A stretch of DNA of 64,000 bases from Alcanivorax hongdengensis A-11-3 (GTDB taxonomy: Bacteria; Pseudomonadota; Gammaproteobacteria; Pseudomonadales; Alcanivoracaceae): positions 1 to 64,000 of the forward strand of contig NZ_AMRJ01000003.1 in assembly GCF_000300995.1 (NCBI RefSeq), written 5' to 3'. How positions within the stretch are numbered: position 1 is the first letter of the stretch; every line of letters starts with the position of its first letter. Below, piece by piece: positions 60,533 to 64,000 of this stretch. The notes under the pieces were generated by a model. The model was not told the DNA's origin. It worked only from the letters and a program-made list of their open reading frames with translations, and made no database searches. The position numbers were made by a program, and so were the translations under genes.

Positions 60533-61696
60533 CTAGTCTACCAGAAAGGGCTTGCCGGTCACGGCATACAGGTTGGCATCATGGCGGGCCATGAACTTGC
60601 GCCGCTTGCGATCAAAGCGGGCGAAGCTCATGCCGCTGGCACGCAGGGACTGGATTTCCTTGAGACGCTTGCGGGCATAAGCCCGGTCCAACCATTCCAT
60701 GGAGTAAAGCGCCGGCTCGTTGCTGGCTTTTTGCAACTGGGCCTCGGCCCGTTTGGCGGCATCCGGCTGACCGGTATACAGCAGGCTGTTGGCATATTCG
60801 TAGCGGACAATGGCCATGTCATCCACCGCCTTGAGAGCCTTGCCGAAGGCCTGCTCCGCATCCCGGGTGTCGGTGGCGAAGGTCAGCTTGCCGGCCGCCT
60901 TGCCCACCCGGCGCACCACATTGGCCTCCAGGCTGGAGCTGAGCGCCAGGGCCAGCGGGTGATCCGGCTCCACCGCCAGCATTTCGGTGGCCGCATTGAT
61001 CACCATGGGGGCGTAATTGCTGGTCAGAATCACTGGCACTGATTCGTCTTCCGCCAGACGGGCCACCGCGTAGCTGAAACCCAGCCGGTACATGCAGTAA
61101 TCGGCCAGCATGGCCTTGTCGCTGGGCAGGATCAGCTCCTTGCCCGCCTGGCGCTGAATCTGGTTGATCACCTGTTGCAGCAACTGCTGCTTGGCGGTCT
61201 GACTGGGCGCCAGATAGACCGCGTAGGTAATCTGTGCCAGCACCGCCGGCACCCGGGCATAGCCGCCGTAATGGTTGCCCAGGTCGCGGGCATGACGCAG
61301 GTCGCCCCGGAAAAAGGCCTGCCAGACCTCCAGCACGTTTTCGCTGTGCTGTTGCCAGTCATGGTCCTGGTAGTGGAGGTCGCGGTAGAGATCGGGGAAG
61401 CGGGAGTAACGGGCCTTCAGATACTCCGGCGACGGAAACGGCAGGCGCAGCCCGCGCATTAACTGCGGCCAGCGCTGGCGCATCTCGTCGAAGGTATAGG
61501 TAAAGGGCACCTGATCAAAAGGCACGGCCACCCAGGGCGCGTCCACCACCGCCGGGTCCACGGCCAGTTCGTGGGTCTGCACAAAGGTATCGCGGGCGCG
61601 CTGGTAGGCCTGATCCACCGGCGCCGCCCGGGCTACGGACAGCACCACCGACAGCCACAGCACCACCAGCATCCCTGCCAGTCTGTAAACATTCAT
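60533..61696 (-). CDS. secreted helical protein of unknown function
   Basis: Not recognised. 387 residues with a clear signal peptide (about 1-24, MLVVLWLSVVLSVARA, cleavage before APVDQAY). The mature protein is helical, rich in A, L, Q, R and aromatic residues; part of it (about 120-330) looks like degenerate TPR helices (for example DTRDAEQAFGKALKAVDDMA). No catalytic motif seen. Start ATG at 61696 chosen for the signal peptide; the frame opens 86 codons earlier across the dnaJ terminator. Own promoter likely; 57 bases before dapB. Confidence 0.75.
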   Translation of the reverse strand: MNVYRLAGMLVVLWLSVVLSVARAAPVDQAYQRARDTFVQTHELAVDPAVVDAPWVAVPFDQVPFTYTFDEMRQRWPQLMRGLRLPFPSPEYLKARYSRFPDLYRDLHYQDHDWQQHSENVLEVWQAFFRGDLRHARDLGNHYGGYARVPAVLAQITYAVYLAPSQTAKQQLLQQVINQIQRQAGKELILPSDKAMLADYCMYRLGFSYAVARLAEDESVPVILTSNYAPMVINAATEMLAVEPDHPLALALSSSLEANVVRRVGKAAGKLTFATDTRDAEQAFGKALKAVDDMAIVRYEYANSLLYTGQPDAAKRAEAQLQKASNEPALYSMEWLDRAYARKRLKEIQSLRASGMSFARFDRKRRKFMARHDANLYAVTGKPFLVD

Positions 61697-61726
61697 GGGG
61701 GCACTCTTGTTGTTGTTTTTTTGTGC

Positions 61727-61754
61727 AATATAACAGTCGCCCGACCAACTGCAA
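61727..61754 (-). promoter_or_regulatory. possible promoter of the secreted-protein gene
   Basis: TTGCAG (61749-61754), 16-base spacer, TATATT (61727-61732) on the minus strand, about 30 bases before the start codon. The -35 is only a half match. A palindromic TGCAATTGCA overlaps the -35 region. Confidence 0.45.
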
Positions 61755-61829
61755 TTGCATGGATATAATTTCATGCCATCGGCTGAGAGCGCCCCTGACG
61801 TTTCTTTCTGAAACTGTGATCGCTGCCCA

Positions 61830-61866
61830 CAAAAAAGCCCGACGTGCGAAGCACACGCCGGGCTTT
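61830..61866 (-). terminator. terminator after dnaJ
   Basis: On the minus strand AAAGCCCGGCGTGTGC-TTC-GCACGTCGGGCTTT-type stem (arms about 14 bases with a mismatch and bulge), followed by a T run. Ends the dnaK-dnaJ transcript 18 bases after the dnaJ stop. Confidence 0.9.
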
Positions 61867-61883
61867 CCGTGCAGGCACGGACC

Positions 61884-63011
61884 TTACTTGCTGTCGAAGA
61901 AGCGTTTGACGCCCTCGAACCAGCTGGTCTTGCGCGGGTTATGACGCTCGCCACCCTTCTCCAGAGACTCCTGGAACTGGCGCAGCAGGTCTTTCTGCTC
62001 GGTGGACAGCTTCACCGGTGTTTCCACCACCACCTTGCACAACAGATCACCGGGGCCGCCACCGCGTACCGAGGTGACACCCTTGCCGCGCAGGCGGAAC
62101 AGCTTGCCGGTCTGGGTTTCCGCCGGCACTTTCAGCTTCACCTTGCCGCTCAGGGTCGGCACATCCAGCTCGCCGCCCAGGGTGGCATCCACGAAGCTGA
62201 TCGGCACTTCGCAATAAAGGTTGGTGCCATCACGCTTGAAGATGTCGTGCTCGCGCACCGCCACCTGCACATAGAGGTCACCGGCGGGGGCACCGTGCAT
62301 GCCGGCCTCGCCTTCTCCGGCCAGGCGGATGCGGTCACCGGTATCCACACCGGCGGGAATTTTCACCGACAGGGTTTTGGTTTCCTGTACGCGGCCTTGC
62401 CCCCCGCAGCTGGTACACGGGTTCTTGATCACCCGACCTTCGCCATGACAGGTGGGGCAGGCCTGCTGCACGGTGAAGAAACCCTGCTGCATGCGCACCT
62501 GACCGGCACCGCCACAGGTGCTGCAGGTCACCGGCTGCTCGCCGGACTTGGCGCCGCTGCCGTCACAGGTATTGCACACCGCCCAGGTGGGCACGCGGAT
62601 CTTTTCCTCGCAGCCACGGACGGCCTGCTCCAGGGTCAGCTCCAGGGTGTAGCGCAGGTCCGCGCCCCGGGCCGGGCCGCGACGGCCGCCGCCACCGCCG
62701 AAGATATCGCCGAAGATGTCACCAAAGATATCGCCAAAGCCGCCACCGCCGAAGCCACCGGCGCCCGCGCCGGCACCGCCCTGACCGTTAACGCCGGCAT
62801 GGCCGAACTGGTCATAGGCCGCCCGTTTCTGCTCGTCGGACAGCACTTCGTAGGCTTCCTTGGCTTCCTTGAACTTGGCCAGTGCCTCTTCGTCATCCGG
62901 GTTACGGTCCGGATGGTACTTCATGGCCAGGCGTCGGTAGGCCTTTTTCAGGTCCTGCTGGCTGGCGTCTTTCGAGGCCCCCAGCACTTCGTAATAATCG
63001 CGTTTGGACAT
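61884..63011 (-). CDS. dnaJ: chaperone protein DnaJ
   Basis: Hsp40 co-chaperone that stimulates DnaK ATPase. 375 residues: J domain with H33PD, Gly/Phe-rich region (about 75-122, [14 protein letters not shown]), four CxxCxGxG zinc repeats (about 148-210) and C-terminal substrate domains. 96 bases after dnaK, in the same operon. Confidence 0.97.
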   Translation of the reverse strand: MSKRDYYEVLGASKDASQQDLKKAYRRLAMKYHPDRNPDDEEALAKFKEAKEAYEVLSDEQKRAAYDQFGHAGVNGQGGAGAGAGGFGGGGFGDIFGDIFGDIFGGGGGRRGPARGADLRYTLELTLEQAVRGCEEKIRVPTWAVCNTCDGSGAKSGEQPVTCSTCGGAGQVRMQQGFFTVQQACPTCHGEGRVIKNPCTSCGGQGRVQETKTLSVKIPAGVDTGDRIRLAGEGEAGMHGAPAGDLYVQVAVREHDIFKRDGTNLYCEVPISFVDATLGGELDVPTLSGKVKLKVPAETQTGKLFRLRGKGVTSVRGGGPGDLLCKVVVETPVKLSTEQKDLLRQFQESLEKGGERHNPRKTSWFEGVKRFFDSK

Positions 63012-63041
63012 AGGTTGGTCCGTTGTTCGAGCTCAAACCAA

Positions 63042-63098
63042 GACGCCGGGCACAAGGCCCGGCGTCGCTCGTCTGACGTCCGACGTCTGACGTCCGAC
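63042..63098. repeat. hairpin and tandem GACGTC repeat in the dnaK-dnaJ gap
   Basis: A perfect 9-bp hairpin GACGCCGGG / CCCGGCGTC with a seven-base loop (63042-63066), then two exact tandem copies of the 14-mer GTCTGACGTCCGAC (63071-63084, 63085-63098). The hairpin, followed on the minus strand by CTTGGTTT, may attenuate transcription from dnaK into dnaJ. Related to the repeat in the carA-carB gap. Confidence 0.7.
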
Positions 63099-63107
63099 GC
63101 CGTTTCC

Positions 63108-64000
<893 letters not shown>

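Overview
The window is a GC-rich chromosomal segment with almost entirely core genes. Gene content and order point to a gammaproteobacterium of the Pseudomonas/Oceanospirillales type, most likely an Alcanivorax-like marine bacterium; this is inferred from synteny and protein resemblance, as no search could be run. Three blocks known from Pseudomonas are recognisable: rrn-tyrS-M23 peptidase-anmK-erpA-bactofilin-argC; aminotransferase-dksA-gluQ-cbrX-cbrA-cbrB-crcZ-pcnB-folK-panBCD-acs; and pnp-rpsO-truB-rbfA-infB-nusA-rimP-tRNA-secG-tpiA-glmM-folP-ftsH-rlmE/yhbY-greA-carBA-dapB-dnaJK. No phage, insertion sequence, CRISPR array or obvious island is seen.

Layout. 1-177: promoter and boxA leader of an rRNA operon that runs leftward out of the window. 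178-9000: tRNA charging, murein and anhydro-MurNAc recycling, Fe-S assembly, a cytoskeletal bactofilin, arginine synthesis and a ClC transporter. 9000-20150: haem (hemJ, hemL), thiamine (thiD, thiE), PBP1b with a TPR lipoprotein and a YbaK-type deacylase, a translationally coupled PfkB-Rieske-SrkA operon, sfsA and an aminotransferase. 20450-34740: an unusual DksA with a long Ala/Lys-rich histone-H1-like N-terminus, the CbrAB carbon/nitrogen two-component system with a CrcZ-type decoy RNA, RNA polyadenylation, folate and pantothenate synthesis, and acetyl-CoA synthetase. 34800-37810: a marR-emrA-emrB efflux operon with a clear operator. 37970-54780: the classical translation/transcription operons with initiator tRNA and tRNA-Leu(GAG). 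54850-64000: carbamoyl-phosphate synthase, dapB, an unknown secreted protein, dnaJ and the 3' part of dnaK.

The most interesting observations are regulatory. (1) The CbrB-like NtrC-family regulator has a short insert where the sigma54-contacting GAFTGA loop should be, and the crcZ upstream region has a perfect CbrB-like inverted repeat but no -24/-12 element; together these suggest the CbrAB-CrcZ switch has moved to sigma70. (2) The initiator tRNA has U1.U72 instead of C1.A72. (3) Between tRNA-Leu and the initiator tRNA promoter lies a block of four perfect hairpins bounded by a duplicated tRNA-Leu 3' end. (4) DksA carries an approximately 260-residue basic extension with a possible internal start. 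(5) carA has a promoter followed by an intrinsic terminator before its start codon, an attenuator arrangement. Several extragenic repeat families (two REP types, a GACGTC-rich repeat, a long foldback) are scattered between genes.
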